Below are positions 16,729-25,862 of a DNA stretch of 64,000 bases, piece by piece; position 1 is the first letter of the stretch; every line of letters starts with the position of its first letter. The translations under genes were made by a program, and so were the position numbers. The DNA comes from Acidimicrobiales bacterium (GTDB taxonomy: Bacteria; Actinomycetota; Acidimicrobiia; Acidimicrobiales; CADCSY01): contig DATKDW010000062.1 of assembly GCA_035512495.1 (NCBI GenBank), forward strand, positions 135,660 through 199,659. Direction: 5' to 3'. The notes under the pieces are model-generated. The model was not told the DNA's origin. It saw only the letters and a list, made by a program, of their open reading frames with translations, and did no database searches.

Positions 16729-19386
16729 GTGCCCGCCCCCGGACCCGCGTTGCTCGGCCGTGGCGTCGTCGTCACCGCCGGCTCACCGCCCCCACCGCCC
16801 TGGGAGGGCGCGCCCGTCGTGACCCTCGACGACGCCGGCCTGGCCGACCCGGCCGCAGTGGTCGGCGCCCTCCACGACGCCTGGCTGGCGCGACGGCCGT
16901 TGGTGGTCGAGCTGGCCGTCGACCCGGTGCACTTCCGCACCCCCGAGACCTGGGAGGTGGAGCCGTGGCGCCTCGATCCTCGATTCGAGGCGTGGTCCGA
17001 CCGCCTCCACTTCCTGGTGTGGGCCAACACCTACGACGCCCGCGCCGGCGACCCGGTGTGGTGGTGGGGCCGCAAGGCGGCGCGCCTCGGCGCCACCGAG
17101 ACGCCCGACGGGCCCGCCGACCTCCTGCTGCCCGATGGCACGGCGGCGTGGGTCGATGGCGGCCCCCGTGGCCCCCTCGACACCGCGGTGCTCGGCGCCG
17201 CGGTCGTGCACCGCGAGAGCGTCGACCTGGGGTCGCTGGCCACCGCCCCCGCGCCCTGCCTCCCCGCCGCCGACCTGGCCCCCGACCAGCTGGCCGCGGT
17301 CGCCCATGGGGCGGGGCCGGCCCGCATCGTCGCCCCTGCCGGCTCGGGCAAGACCCGCGTCCTCACCGAGCGGGTGCGCCACCTCATGGTCGACCGGGGC
17401 CTCGAGCGCAGCACCGTGCTCGCCGTGGCCTACAACAAGCGGGCCCAGCTCGAGCTCGAAGCCCGCACCACCGACGTCGGTCCGCGTGCCGACACCCTCA
17501 ACGCCCTCGGCTACCGGCTGGTGACCGAGCACCTCGGCCGGCAGCCCCGGGTCCTCGACGAGCGCGAGGTGCGCCGCCTGGTCGACGAGGTGGTCCCGAA
17601 GCGCCGGCGGCTGGCCAACACCGACCCCACCGCCCCCTACCTCGAAGGCCTCACCGCCATCCGCCTCGGGCTGCGCGACCCCGACGAGGTGGAGGACGAG
17701 CGTGACGACGTGCCCGGCCTGGCTGGCGCCTTCCGCCCCTACCGTCGCGCCCTCGCGGCCGCCGGCGCCGTCGACTTCGACGAGCAGGTCTACGGCGCCG
17801 TCGAGGCGCTCCTGCGCGACGGGGCACTGCGCCGACGGGCCCAGGACCGCTGCCGCCACCTGCTGGTCGACGAGCTTCAGGACCTCACCCCCGCCCACCT
17901 CCTGCTCCTGCGCCTCCTGGCCACCCCCGACCTCGACGTCTTCGGTGTGGGCGACGACGATCAGGTGATCTACGGATACTCAGGGGCTGACCCGGGGTTC
18001 CTGATCGACTTCGCCGAGCTGTTCCCGGGGGCGGCGTCGCACCCCCTCACCGTCAACTACCGCTGCCCCGAACCGGTGGTGGCGGCGGCCAAGGCGCTGC
18101 TGTCGTACAACCACCGCCGGGTCCCCAAGGAGATCACCGCCGGCCCCGATGCCGCGGCCGAACTGGCGGCGCTGGACATCGACCGCCACCCGCCGGAGGT
18201 CGGCGCCCGGCGCCTGGTCGAGACGGTCGAGGCGTGGCTCGCCGACGGTGCCACCACGGCCGAGGTGGCCGTGCTCGCCAGGGTCAACAGCCTCCTCCTC
18301 GCCCCTCACGTGGCGCTGTCCACCGCCGGCATCGCGATCACCTCCACCCTCGGCCCGGAGGTCCTGGAGCGCACCGGGGTGCGCGCCGCCCTCGCCTACC
18401 TCCGCATCGCGGCCGAGCCGTCGGCCATCGACCCCGCCGACGTCGTGGAGGTCTACCGCCGCCCGTCCCGGGGCCTGCCCAACTGGTTCCCCAAGTGGCT
18501 GCGGGGCCGACTCGACGTCGGCGAGCTGCGCCGCATCGCCGCGAAGATCGACGACGCCAAGGTCAGCGACAAGGTCGACAGCCTCGTGGACGACATCGAG
18601 CTCGTCATCGACGCCGCCCACGGAGGCGCCACCACTCGCGAGCTGCTCGGCGTGGTGAAGGACAGCGTGGGCCTGGGCGGGGCCATGCGCCTCCTCGACG
18701 GCTCCAAGGGGGGCCAGACCGCCTCGCAGCTCGACGACCTCGAGGCGCTCGAGCAGGTCGCCGACCTGCACCCCGAGGCCGCCAGCTTCGAGCCGTGGCT
18801 GCGCTCGGTGCTCCACCGGGAGCGGGCCGATGGTGGCGTCACCCTCTCCACCATCCACCGGGTGAAGGGCATGGAGTGGGACCACGTGGCCGTGTTCGGG
18901 GTCACCGACGGGCTGATCCCCCACCGCCTGGCCGACGACGTCGAGGAGGAGCGGCGCATCCTCCACGTGGCCGTCACCCGCGGGCGACGGCGGGTGGCGG
19001 TGCTGGGCGACGCCGGGCGCCCCTCCCCCTTCCTCGACGAGCTCACCGGGTCCGCGCCCCACCGCCCGGCGCCTCTGCCCCGGGAGCGCTCGGTGATCGA
19101 GCCGGTGACACCGAAGGGCCGACGGCGAGCGGAGGCGGTGGCCGACCTGCCACCGGGCGATGCTGCGGTCGAGGAGGCGCTCAGGGCGTGGCGCCTGGAG
19201 CGCAGCAGGGCCGACGGCGTGGCCGCGTTCATCGTGGCCAGCAACGCCACCCTGCGCGCCATCGCCGTCGCCCGCCCATCGTCGCTGGCCGGCCTGGCCC
19301 GCGTCCCCGGCATCGGACCCACCAAGCTCGAGGCCTACGGCGACGAGATCCTCGCCATCCTCGAGGCCCTCCCGGCACTTCGATGA
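16729..19386 (+). CDS. UvrD/Rep-family (SF1A) DNA helicase with HRDC-like C-terminus
   Basis: 885 residues. N-terminal extension of about 190 residues precedes the helicase core. Core motifs: Walker A APAGSGKT (about 202-209), AYNKRA, LVDELQDLT (motif II, with E-L-Q in place of the usual E-F/A-Q), GDDDQVIYGYSGA, NYRCPEPV, STIHRVKGMEWDHV and VAVTRGRRRV (motif VI). The last 80 residues (LRAWRLERSRADGVAAFIVASNATLRAIA...GIGPTKLEAYG) form an HRDC-like domain. It resembles actinobacterial UvrD2-type 3'-5' helicases. GTG at 16729 follows TAGGGT by 7 bases. Confidence 0.92.
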   Translation: MPAPGPALLGRGVVVTAGSPPPPPWEGAPVVTLDDAGLADPAAVVGALHDAWLARRPLVVELAVDPVHFRTPETWEVEPWRLDPRFEAWSDRLHFLVWANTYDARAGDPVWWWGRKAARLGATETPDGPADLLLPDGTAAWVDGGPRGPLDTAVLGAAVVHRESVDLGSLATAPAPCLPAADLAPDQLAAVAHGAGPARIVAPAGSGKTRVLTERVRHLMVDRGLERSTVLAVAYNKRAQLELEARTTDVGPRADTLNALGYRLVTEHLGRQPRVLDEREVRRLVDEVVPKRRRLANTDPTAPYLEGLTAIRLGLRDPDEVEDERDDVPGLAGAFRPYRRALAAAGAVDFDEQVYGAVEALLRDGALRRRAQDRCRHLLVDELQDLTPAHLLLLRLLATPDLDVFGVGDDDQVIYGYSGADPGFLIDFAELFPGAASHPLTVNYRCPEPVVAAAKALLSYNHRRVPKEITAGPDAAAELAALDIDRHPPEVGARRLVETVEAWLADGATTAEVAVLARVNSLLLAPHVALSTAGIAITSTLGPEVLERTGVRAALAYLRIAAEPSAIDPADVVEVYRRPSRGLPNWFPKWLRGRLDVGELRRIAAKIDDAKVSDKVDSLVDDIELVIDAAHGGATTRELLGVVKDSVGLGGAMRLLDGSKGGQTASQLDDLEALEQVADLHPEAASFEPWLRSVLHRERADGGVTLSTIHRVKGMEWDHVAVFGVTDGLIPHRLADDVEEERRILHVAVTRGRRRVAVLGDAGRPSPFLDELTGSAPHRPAPLPRERSVIEPVTPKGRRRAEAVADLPPGDAAVEEALRAWRLERSRADGVAAFIVASNATLRAIAVARPSSLAGLARVPGIGPTKLEAYGDEILAILEALPALR

Positions 19387-19452
19387 CACCGCCGTCACGT
19401 CCGATCCCTAACATCGCTTCCGACCACCTCACCCCGAACCGGAGGCACCGAC

Positions 19453-20691
19453 GTGTACCAGTGGAGCGACGAGCAGCTGATGGTGCAACAGGCCGTCCGG
19501 GACTTCGTGACGAAGGAGGTCAAGCCCCACGTCGAGGAGCTCGAGCATGGCGACCTCCCGCCCTACGACATCCTCCGCAAGCTGTTCTCGACCTTCGGCA
19601 TGGACGCCATGGCCCGCGCCGGCTTCGAGAAGCGCATCGCGCGGGAGAAGGCGGTCGCCGCCGGCGAGACCCCCGAGGACGAGGGCGAGAGCGGCGGAGG
19701 CGGCGGCGGGTCCGCCTTCACGATGATCCCGATCATCGAGCTGTGCCGCTACTGCCCGGGCATGGTCACCGCCATGGGGGTCAGCATGGGCCTCACCGCA
19801 GCGGCGATCATGTCGAAGGGCACGACCGCCCAGAAGGAGCGCTGGGCGCTCGACCTCCTCACCATGGACAAGATCGGCGCCTGGGCCATCACCGAGCCCG
19901 GCTCCGGGTCCGACGCCTTCGGGGGGATGCGCTCGTCCGCCAAGCGCGACGGCGACGAGTACATCCTCAACGGCTCCAAGACCTTCATCACCAACGGGCC
20001 TCACGCCGACACCACCGTGTTCATCTGCAAGCTCGACGAGGGCGACGGCACGCCCATCGAGTCGCGCAAGGTGGTGAGCTTCATCCTCGACCGCGGCATG
20101 CCCGGCTTCGAGCAGTCGAAGCCGCTGCGCAAGATGGGCATGCACTCCTCCCCCACCGGCGAGCTGTTCCTCACCGATGTGCGGGTCGGCCGCGACCGCC
20201 TCATCGGCGAAACCGAGGACCAGCCCGCTCGCTCGGCCGCCAAGGACACGTTCTCGATGGAGCGCACCGGGGTGGCAGCGATGGCGCTCGGCATCGTCGA
20301 GCAGTGCCTCGAGCTGAGCGTGCAGTACGCCCGCGACCGCGTCCAGTTCGGCAAGCCCATCGGCGAGTTCCAGCTCATCCAGCTGAAGCTGGCGAAGATG
20401 GAGGTCGCTCGGCTCAACATCCAGAACCTGGTCTTCCGCCAGATCGAGATGTCGGCCGCCGGCAAGGGCATGGACCTCACCGAAGCGTCTGCCTGCAAGC
20501 TGTACTCCGCCCAAGCTGCCATGGAGGTCGCCCTCGAGGCGGTCCAGCTCTTCGGCGGCAACGGCTACATGGCCGAGTACCAGGTCGAACAGCTGTGCCG
20601 TGACGCCAAGGTCCTGCAGATCTACGCCGGCACCGACGAGATCCAGGTCAGCCAGATCGCCCGCAACCTCCTGGCCGCCGGCGGGTCCTGA
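19453..20691 (+). CDS. Acyl-CoA dehydrogenase
   Basis: 412 residues. FAD acyl-CoA dehydrogenase: ITEPGSGSDAFGG (about 139-151) for FAD/substrate contact, IQLFGGNGYM-type motif VQLFGGNGYMAEYQVEQLCRDAKVLQIYAGTDEIQ at the C-terminus with the position of the catalytic Glu in YAGTDEIQ. It oxidises an acyl-CoA to the enoyl-CoA in beta-oxidation or branched-chain degradation. An acidic Gly-rich insertion (EDEGESGGGGGG, about 75-90) is unusual. GTG start with GGAGG 7 bases upstream; a TAACAT -10 lies at 19409-19414. Confidence 0.94.
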   Translation: MYQWSDEQLMVQQAVRDFVTKEVKPHVEELEHGDLPPYDILRKLFSTFGMDAMARAGFEKRIAREKAVAAGETPEDEGESGGGGGGSAFTMIPIIELCRYCPGMVTAMGVSMGLTAAAIMSKGTTAQKERWALDLLTMDKIGAWAITEPGSGSDAFGGMRSSAKRDGDEYILNGSKTFITNGPHADTTVFICKLDEGDGTPIESRKVVSFILDRGMPGFEQSKPLRKMGMHSSPTGELFLTDVRVGRDRLIGETEDQPARSAAKDTFSMERTGVAAMALGIVEQCLELSVQYARDRVQFGKPIGEFQLIQLKLAKMEVARLNIQNLVFRQIEMSAAGKGMDLTEASACKLYSAQAAMEVALEAVQLFGGNGYMAEYQVEQLCRDAKVLQIYAGTDEIQVSQIARNLLAAGGS

Positions 20692-20703
20692 GCCGCCGTC
20701 GCC

Positions 20704-21357
20704 TCAGGGGCGGAAGGCGCCCGGCGGCAGCAGCGGCAGCAGCGGCAACGGGTCGACCGGTGCGCCCCCGATGTGGACCTCGAAGTGCAGGTGGGGACCG
20801 GTCGACTGGCCGGTGTTGCCGGTGTTGGCGATCCAGTCGCCCCGCGAGACCGCGTCGCCGACCTGCACCGGGGTGCCGGCGAGGTGGGCGTAGCGGGTCA
20901 TCGTGTCCTCGGCGTGCTGGATCTCCAGGGTGATGCCGTAGCCCGAGCGCCAGCCGGCGTAGGTCACGGTGCCGGCCGCGGGCGCCACGAGCAGCGTGTG
21001 CCACGGGGTCGGGATGTCGAGCCCCTGGTGGGGACGGCCCCAGCGCATGCCGAAGCCGGACGTGACCTCACCCAGCATCGGCCAGTGGAGGCGCAGGCCG
21101 ACGGCGACCGGAGCCACCGGTGCCGTGGCGGCTGGGGCGACGGTGACCGGCCGGGGGTTGCGCCACCCCATCAGGCCGGCGATGGTCAAGCCCGTGGTGC
21201 TTGGCCGGCCGACATCGGCGGCCCGCTCGCCGTCAGGGGCCCGCTCGCTGGCGGGGAGGGTCTGGGCGGGCGAGGCCAGGACTGGGGGCGCCAGGGCGAC
21301 GGTGAGGGCGACGGCAAGGGTGGTGCAGAGCAGGGAGCGGTGGTGGCGCGCGCGCAT
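20704..21357 (-). CDS. M23 family metallopeptidase (peptidoglycan endopeptidase)
   Basis: 217 residues: signal peptide cleaved near PVLASP (about 30), linker, then a LytM/M23 domain with all zinc ligands: HQGLD (His and Asp) and the C-terminal GPHLHFEV. It cuts peptide cross-bridges in the cell wall outside the membrane. The upstream 130 bp were checked for a cyclic-di-AMP riboswitch and none was evident; a TACCAT -10 gives a leader of about 60 bases. Convergent with the acyl-CoA dehydrogenase, 12 bp apart. Confidence 0.9.
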   Translation of the reverse strand: MRARHHRSLLCTTLAVALTVALAPPVLASPAQTLPASERAPDGERAADVGRPSTTGLTIAGLMGWRNPRPVTVAPAATAPVAPVAVGLRLHWPMLGEVTSGFGMRWGRPHQGLDIPTPWHTLLVAPAAGTVTYAGWRSGYGITLEIQHAEDTMTRYAHLAGTPVQVGDAVSRGDWIANTGNTGQSTGPHLHFEVHIGGAPVDPLPLLPLLPPGAFRP

Positions 21358-21488
21358 CAGGGCCTTCGGGGCAGGGGAAGACGCCAGCGCCAGGGGCTGC
21401 CGGTATCAGGACCGCCCCATGGTAGTTCTTCCGTTCACGAAAGTGACATCAGGGCGTCACCATTTCGTCATGCACCCGGGGAAGGGTC

Positions 21489-21770
21489 TCAGGTCGACTC
21501 GTGACCGGCCGACCGCCGGCCAGCCGGGCGGCGCAGGCCAGCGGCACGGAGCCGGCCAACCAGCTCCCGGGCGTCGACCGCCACCGCCCCCAGCTCGAGC
21601 GCCTCGAGTCGCAGCTCGGCGGGGATGTCGTAGTGGTCACCCTGGAAGGCGCGCCGCGGCACACCCAGCCGGGTGGCGAAGGCGTGCAGCTCCTCGACGC
21701 TGACGTCGCTGACCAGGTGGGCCCAGCGCCGCCCGCGCCAGGGCCAGATGGCCTGGTCGACGAGGATCAG
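21489..21770 (-). CDS. DUF4031 domain-containing protein with a non-standard start
   Basis: 93 residues beginning ILVDQAIWPWRGRRWAHLVSD, continuing ELHAFATRLGVPRRAFQGDHYDIP and ending RELVGRLRAAGLRR, a clear full-length DUF4031 protein of unknown function. The reading frame is the same as that of the sigma-factor gene upstream, separated by its TAG stop (21795-21797). Between that stop and the conserved first strand there is no ATG, GTG or TTG. The only plausible start is CTG at 21768-21770, giving Met-ILVDQ. No Shine-Dalgarno sequence is present, so reinitiation or readthrough after the sigma gene is likely. Confidence 0.82.
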   Translation of the reverse strand: MILVDQAIWPWRGRRWAHLVSDVSVEELHAFATRLGVPRRAFQGDHYDIPAELRLEALELGAVAVDARELVGRLRAAGLRRPAGRRSAGHEST

Positions 21771-21794
21771 CGGAGGGAGGTCCGGGTGGTGGGC

Positions 21795-22766
21795 CTAGAC
21801 GGCGAGCAGCTCGCGGGCGCCGGTGTCGACCGACGGGTGGCGCAGCTTCGACATGGCCCGGGCCTCGATCTGGCGGAACCGCTCCCGGGTGAGGTTGAAG
21901 GCCTCGCCGACCTCCTCGAGGGTGCGGGGCTCACCGCGGTCGAGCCCGTAGCGCAGCCGGATGATGGTGCGCTCCCGCTCGTCGAGGGGCGCCAGCAGGC
22001 GGGCGACCTCGTCGGGCAGCAGCGACTCGGCGGCGGCGTCGAACGGGGAGGCGGCGGAGGGGTCGGCCACCACGTCGCCGAGCTCGGCGTCGCCGTCCTC
22101 GCGCAGCGGGTCCGACAACGACAACGTCCCGCCGGCGTAGCGGAAGATGTCGGTCAGCTTGTCGATGGGCAGGTCGAGCTCGGCGGCAAGCTCGGCCAGG
22201 GTGGCGGGGCGGCCGTGCTTGACCTCGAGGCTGGCCTGGGCCTTGCGCAGGCGGGTCAGCTGGTCGCCGGCGTGGACCGGGAGGCGGATGGTGCGGCCGG
22301 TGTTGGCGATGCCGCGGGTGATGGCCTGGCGGATCCACCAGGTGGCGTAGGTGGAGAACTTGAAGCCCTTGCGCCAGTCGAACTTCTCGACGGCGTGGAT
22401 GAGGCCGAGGTTGCCCTCCTGGACGAGGTCGAGGAGCGGCAGCTCTGACGCCTGGTACTTCTTGGCGATCGAGACCACCAGGCGCAGGTTGGCCTGGATG
22501 AAGGTCTGGGTGGCGTCCTCGCCGGCCCGGATGGCCAGGCGCAGCTCGCGCTTCTTGGCGACGGGGATGCGCTCGCTGGTCGCCTCGAGCGTGGCCAGCT
22601 CGGCGCGCGCGGCGTTGCCGTCCTCGATCGCCTGGGCGAGGGTGGCCTCGTCGGCCTTCGTCAGCAGGGCGTGCTTGCCGATGTCACTCAGGTACAGCCG
22701 GACGAGGTCTTCGTCGGCGCGCTCTGGACGTTGCTTGGGCAACTCGTACCGGTCCTTGTTCAGCAT
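21795..22766 (-). CDS. Sigma-70 family RNA polymerase sigma factor (primary-like, group 2)
   Basis: 323 residues. Region 1.2 DLVRLYLSDIGK (about 20-31), region 2 FIQANLRLVVSIAKKYQASELPLLDLVQEGNLGLIHAVEKFDWRKGFKFSTYATWWIRQAI (about 90-150), region 3 and region 4 LDERERTIIRLRYGL...RERFRQIEARAMSKLR. It recognises TATAAT-like promoters. It lacks the long acidic N-terminus of the primary sigma factor, so a SigB/HrdD-type alternative is likelier. ATG at 22766 was taken because the conserved part begins there; a TACACT -10 (22833-22838) gives a leader of about 60 bases. DUF4031 follows in frame. Confidence 0.93.
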   Translation of the reverse strand: MLNKDRYELPKQRPERADEDLVRLYLSDIGKHALLTKADEATLAQAIEDGNAARAELATLEATSERIPVAKKRELRLAIRAGEDATQTFIQANLRLVVSIAKKYQASELPLLDLVQEGNLGLIHAVEKFDWRKGFKFSTYATWWIRQAITRGIANTGRTIRLPVHAGDQLTRLRKAQASLEVKHGRPATLAELAAELDLPIDKLTDIFRYAGGTLSLSDPLREDGDAELGDVVADPSAASPFDAAAESLLPDEVARLLAPLDERERTIIRLRYGLDRGEPRTLEEVGEAFNLTRERFRQIEARAMSKLRHPSVDTGARELLAV

Positions 22767-22832
22767 CGCGCGGGGATGGCTGGCCGTCGGCCGGCGCGAG
22801 CGACCAGACGAGCCCGACTGACGGGGGCCTTC

Positions 22833-22838
22833 AGTGTA
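22833..22838 (-). promoter_or_regulatory. -10 element upstream of the sigma-factor gene
   Basis: TACACT on the minus strand, about 67 bases upstream of the start codon. No convincing -35 at the standard distance. Confidence 0.35.
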
Positions 22839-22928
22839 CGACGAATGTGGGGATCGCGGTCCCAAGGTTCTGCATCGGACCCCCGAACACCTGCTTGAGG
22901 GGTGCCACCGGGTCCGGGAGCCGGGCGC

Positions 22929-24740
22929 TCAGCGGCTCCAGAGGTGCTCCGCCGGGATGGCCATGATGGTGTCGGGACCGGCGGTGACCGAGGCCAGGAG
23001 GCCCCGTGCCGTCGGCAGGACCTGGGTGGCGTAGAACCGGGCGGTGACCACCTTGGCCTCGAGGAACCCCTGGTCAGAGGGGTTGTCGGCGGCGAGGAGG
23101 CGGGTGGCGGCCAGCGCCGATCGAGCGAGCAGCCACCCGCCGGTGACCGTGCCGAACATCCGCAGGTAGGGCGCGGCCCCGGCCAGGGCGGCGATCGGGT
23201 CGGCCAAGCCGTGCTCCATGAGCCAGCCGGTGGCGTCCCGGAGGGCGGCGACGCCGTCGGCGAGCTCGACGCCGATCGCGGCGAGGTCGCCACCCTCAGC
23301 GGTTGCCTCGGCGGCGACGGCCTCCATGGCCGCCAGGTGGCGCTCGACCACCGCTCCCCCGCTCAGGCCGAGCTTGCGCCCCACCAGGTCCATGGCCTGG
23401 ATCCCGTTGGTCCCCTCGTAGATGGGGGCGATACGGGCGTCGCGGTAGTGCTGGGACGCCCCGGTCTCCTCGACGTAGCCCATGCCGCCGTGAACCTGGA
23501 CGTTGAGGGAGGTCACCTCGACCCCGAGGTCGGTGCACCACGCCTTGGAGATGGGGGTGAGCAGCTCGACGAGCTCCTGTCGCTCGGTGCGCACCGCCTC
23601 GTCGGGGTGGCTGTTGGCGAGGTCGATCGACTCGGCGTTGAGGTAGAGCAGGCAGCGCATCGCCTCTACGGAGGCCTTCATCGACATGAGCATGCGACGG
23701 ACGTCGGGGTGGTCGACGATGGGCGAGGACTCGCCTCTGGGCGCGCCGGGTGCCCGCCCCTGTCGCCGCTCGCAGGCGAAGGCCACCGCCTGCTGGTACG
23801 CCCGCTCGGCCAGGGCCAGGCCCTCGACGCCCACCGAGAGGCGGGCGTTGTTCATCATGGTGAACATGTAGCGCATGCCGGCGTTGGGCTCGCCGATGAG
23901 GTACCCGACCGCCCCCTCGCCACGCTCGCCGTAGGAGAGGACGCAGGTGGGGCTGGCCTTGATGCCCATCTTGTGCTCGATGGAGACGCAGGTGACGTCG
24001 TTGCGGGGCCCGAGGCTGCCGTCGTCGGCCACCAGGTGCTTCGGGACGATGAAGCACGAGATCCCCTTGGTCCCCGGCGGGGCGTCGGGCACCCGGGCCA
24101 GGACGAGGTGGATGATGTTGTCGGCCATGTCGTGCTCGCCGAAGGAGATGAAGATCTTGGTGCCCGAGATCCTCCAGGTGCCGTCGTCGGCGGGCACGGC
24201 ACGGGTGCGCAGCGCCCCTACGTCGGAGCCGGCGTCGGGTTCGGTGAGGTTCATCGTCCCGGTCCACTCGCCCGAGACCATCTTCGGGAGGTAGACCTCG
24301 CGCTGCTCCTCGCTGCCGTGGGCGTGGAGCATGTCGATGGCGCCCTGGGTGAGCAGCGGGGCCATGGAGAACGCCATGTTGGCCGAGGTGAGCATCTCCT
24401 GCTGGACGATGTTGACCAGCCACGGGAAGCCGCCACCCCCGTAGGCGGGGTCGAACGGGACCGCCCCCCAGCCGGCCTCCACGTAGCGCCGGTAGGCGTC
24501 CCGGAACGCCTCGGGGGTGGTGACGCTGCCGTCGGCGTCGAGGGTGAGGCCTTCGGTGTCGCCGATCCGGTTGGTGGGCGCCACCACCTCCTCCATGAAG
24601 CGAGCCGTCTCCTCGAGCACGCCGTGGACCACGTCGGCCTTGGCGTGGGCGAAGGGCTCCAGCGACGCCAAGGCCCCCACGTCGACCACATGGTCGAGGA
24701 CGAAGCGGATGTCGGCGAGCGGCGCCACGTAGTCAGGCAT
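22929..24740 (-). CDS. Acyl-CoA dehydrogenase, large FadE5-like form
   Basis: 603 residues, the long ACAD form with an extra N-terminal segment (about 1-60) and a C-terminal helical domain (about 460-603) beyond the usual 380-residue core. Core motifs: NLTEPDAGSDVGALRTRA (about 165-182), GTKIFISFGEHD, and HGGMGYVEETGASQHYRDARIAPIYEGTNGIQAMDL carrying the YEGTNGIQ catalytic region. FadE5-type enzymes oxidise medium- to long-chain acyl-CoA. The ATG follows a TAGCCT -10 by 6 bases (leaderless). Divergent from ferrochelatase. Confidence 0.94.
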   Translation of the reverse strand: MPDYVAPLADIRFVLDHVVDVGALASLEPFAHAKADVVHGVLEETARFMEEVVAPTNRIGDTEGLTLDADGSVTTPEAFRDAYRRYVEAGWGAVPFDPAYGGGGFPWLVNIVQQEMLTSANMAFSMAPLLTQGAIDMLHAHGSEEQREVYLPKMVSGEWTGTMNLTEPDAGSDVGALRTRAVPADDGTWRISGTKIFISFGEHDMADNIIHLVLARVPDAPPGTKGISCFIVPKHLVADDGSLGPRNDVTCVSIEHKMGIKASPTCVLSYGERGEGAVGYLIGEPNAGMRYMFTMMNNARLSVGVEGLALAERAYQQAVAFACERRQGRAPGAPRGESSPIVDHPDVRRMLMSMKASVEAMRCLLYLNAESIDLANSHPDEAVRTERQELVELLTPISKAWCTDLGVEVTSLNVQVHGGMGYVEETGASQHYRDARIAPIYEGTNGIQAMDLVGRKLGLSGGAVVERHLAAMEAVAAEATAEGGDLAAIGVELADGVAALRDATGWLMEHGLADPIAALAGAAPYLRMFGTVTGGWLLARSALAATRLLAADNPSDQGFLEAKVVTARFYATQVLPTARGLLASVTAGPDTIMAIPAEHLWSR

Positions 24741-24746
24741 GGGCCG

Positions 24747-24756
24747 AGGCTACGGT
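24747..24756. promoter_or_regulatory. Divergent promoter with overlapping -10 hexamers
   Basis: Minus-strand TAGCCT (24747-24752) and plus-strand TACGGT (24751-24756) share TA at 24751-24752, between the acyl-CoA dehydrogenase and ferrochelatase starts, which are only 26 bp apart. One ten-base element would drive both genes. Confidence 0.5.
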
Positions 24757-24766
24757 GCATCCCCCG

Positions 24767-25810
24767 ATGGACCTCGCCGTCCCCGGCACCGCCACGCGCT
24801 ACGACGCCCTCCTCGTGGTCTCCTTCGGGGGACCCGAGGGGATGGACGATGTCGTGCCGTTCATGGAGAACGTCACCCGGGGCCGCGGGATCCCCCGCGA
24901 GCGGCTGGTCGAGGTGTCGCGGCACTACGCCCTCTTCGACGGGGTGAGCCCCATCAACGGCCAGAACCGCGCCCTCGTCGCTGCGCTCACCGCCGAGCTC
25001 GCGGGGGCGGGCATCGACCTCCCCGTGTACTGGGGGAACCGCAACTGGGACCCCCTGCTCGCTGACACCGTGGCCGCCATGGCCCGCGACGGCGTCGAGC
25101 GAGCGCTCGCCTTCGTCACCTCGGCGTACTCGTCGTACTCGGGCTGCCGCCAGTACCGGGAGGACGTCGCCCGCGCCTGCGCCGAGGTGGGACCGGTGGC
25201 ACCGGTGATCGAGAAGCTCCGGGGCTTCCACGACCACCCCGGCTTCGTGGAGCCCAACGCCGACAACGTCCGCGCCGCCCTCGAGCGGGTCCCCGCCGCG
25301 CGGCGGGACGGAACCCCAATCGCGTTCACGGCCCACAGCATCCCCACGTCGATGGCGGACTCGAGCGACTACCAGGCCCAGCTCCTCGAGGTGTGCACGC
25401 TCGTGGCCTCCCGCCTCGACGGCAACCACCCGTGGGCGTTGGTCTGGCAGAGCCGCAGCGGCCCTCCCTCACAGCCCTGGCTCGAGCCCGACATCGTCGA
25501 CCACATCGAGGCCCTGCACGCCGGGGGCGCGACCGACCTGGTGGTCGCGCCGATCGGCTTCGTGTCCGACCACATGGAGGTGGTCTACGACCTCGACACC
25601 GAGGCCACCGGCCGCGCCGAGGAGCTCGGCCTCTCGCTGGTGCGGGCGGCAACCGCCGGCACCGACCCGCGGTTCGTCGCCATGGTCCGAGAGCTGGTGC
25701 AGGAGCAGCTCGACCCCTCCGCGCCCCGTCGCGCCCTCGCCTCGGGCCCGCGCTTCGACACCTGCCACCCGGCCTGCTGCCACGGGCCCACGCGCCCTCC
25801 CCGCGCCTGA
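24767..25810 (+). CDS. hemH: Ferrochelatase (probably coproporphyrin III type)
   Basis: 347 residues. Inserts Fe2+ into a porphyrin; in Actinobacteria the substrate is normally coproporphyrin III (CpfC). Visible: SFGGPEG near the start, VSPINGQNR, YWGNRNW, TSAYSSYSGCRQYRED, the catalytic His of FTAHSIP (about 184) and the acidic metal site in IGFVSDHMEVVYDLDTEA. The tail FDTCHPACCHGP, with the Cys of SGCRQY, could ligate a [2Fe-2S] cluster as in other actinobacterial ferrochelatases. ATG at 24767 is preferred; a GTG four codons upstream is possible. Confidence 0.93.
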   Translation: MDLAVPGTATRYDALLVVSFGGPEGMDDVVPFMENVTRGRGIPRERLVEVSRHYALFDGVSPINGQNRALVAALTAELAGAGIDLPVYWGNRNWDPLLADTVAAMARDGVERALAFVTSAYSSYSGCRQYREDVARACAEVGPVAPVIEKLRGFHDHPGFVEPNADNVRAALERVPAARRDGTPIAFTAHSIPTSMADSSDYQAQLLEVCTLVASRLDGNHPWALVWQSRSGPPSQPWLEPDIVDHIEALHAGGATDLVVAPIGFVSDHMEVVYDLDTEATGRAEELGLSLVRAATAGTDPRFVAMVRELVQEQLDPSAPRRALASGPRFDTCHPACCHGPTRPPRA

Positions 25811-25862
25811 CCCCCTCCGACCGCACGACCCGGCACCCGACGACGTCGGGCAGACTGCCGAC

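Noticed and set aside
21358..21488. Cyclic-di-AMP or other riboswitch upstream of the M23 peptidase
   Set aside because: Such leaders are common before cell-wall peptidase genes, but the conserved ydaO blocks are absent and the leader is only about 60 bases.
22902..24947. 681-codon plus-strand open frame
   Set aside because: It is antisense to the acyl-CoA dehydrogenase and rich in H, R, G and D, typical of a shadow frame in GC-rich DNA.
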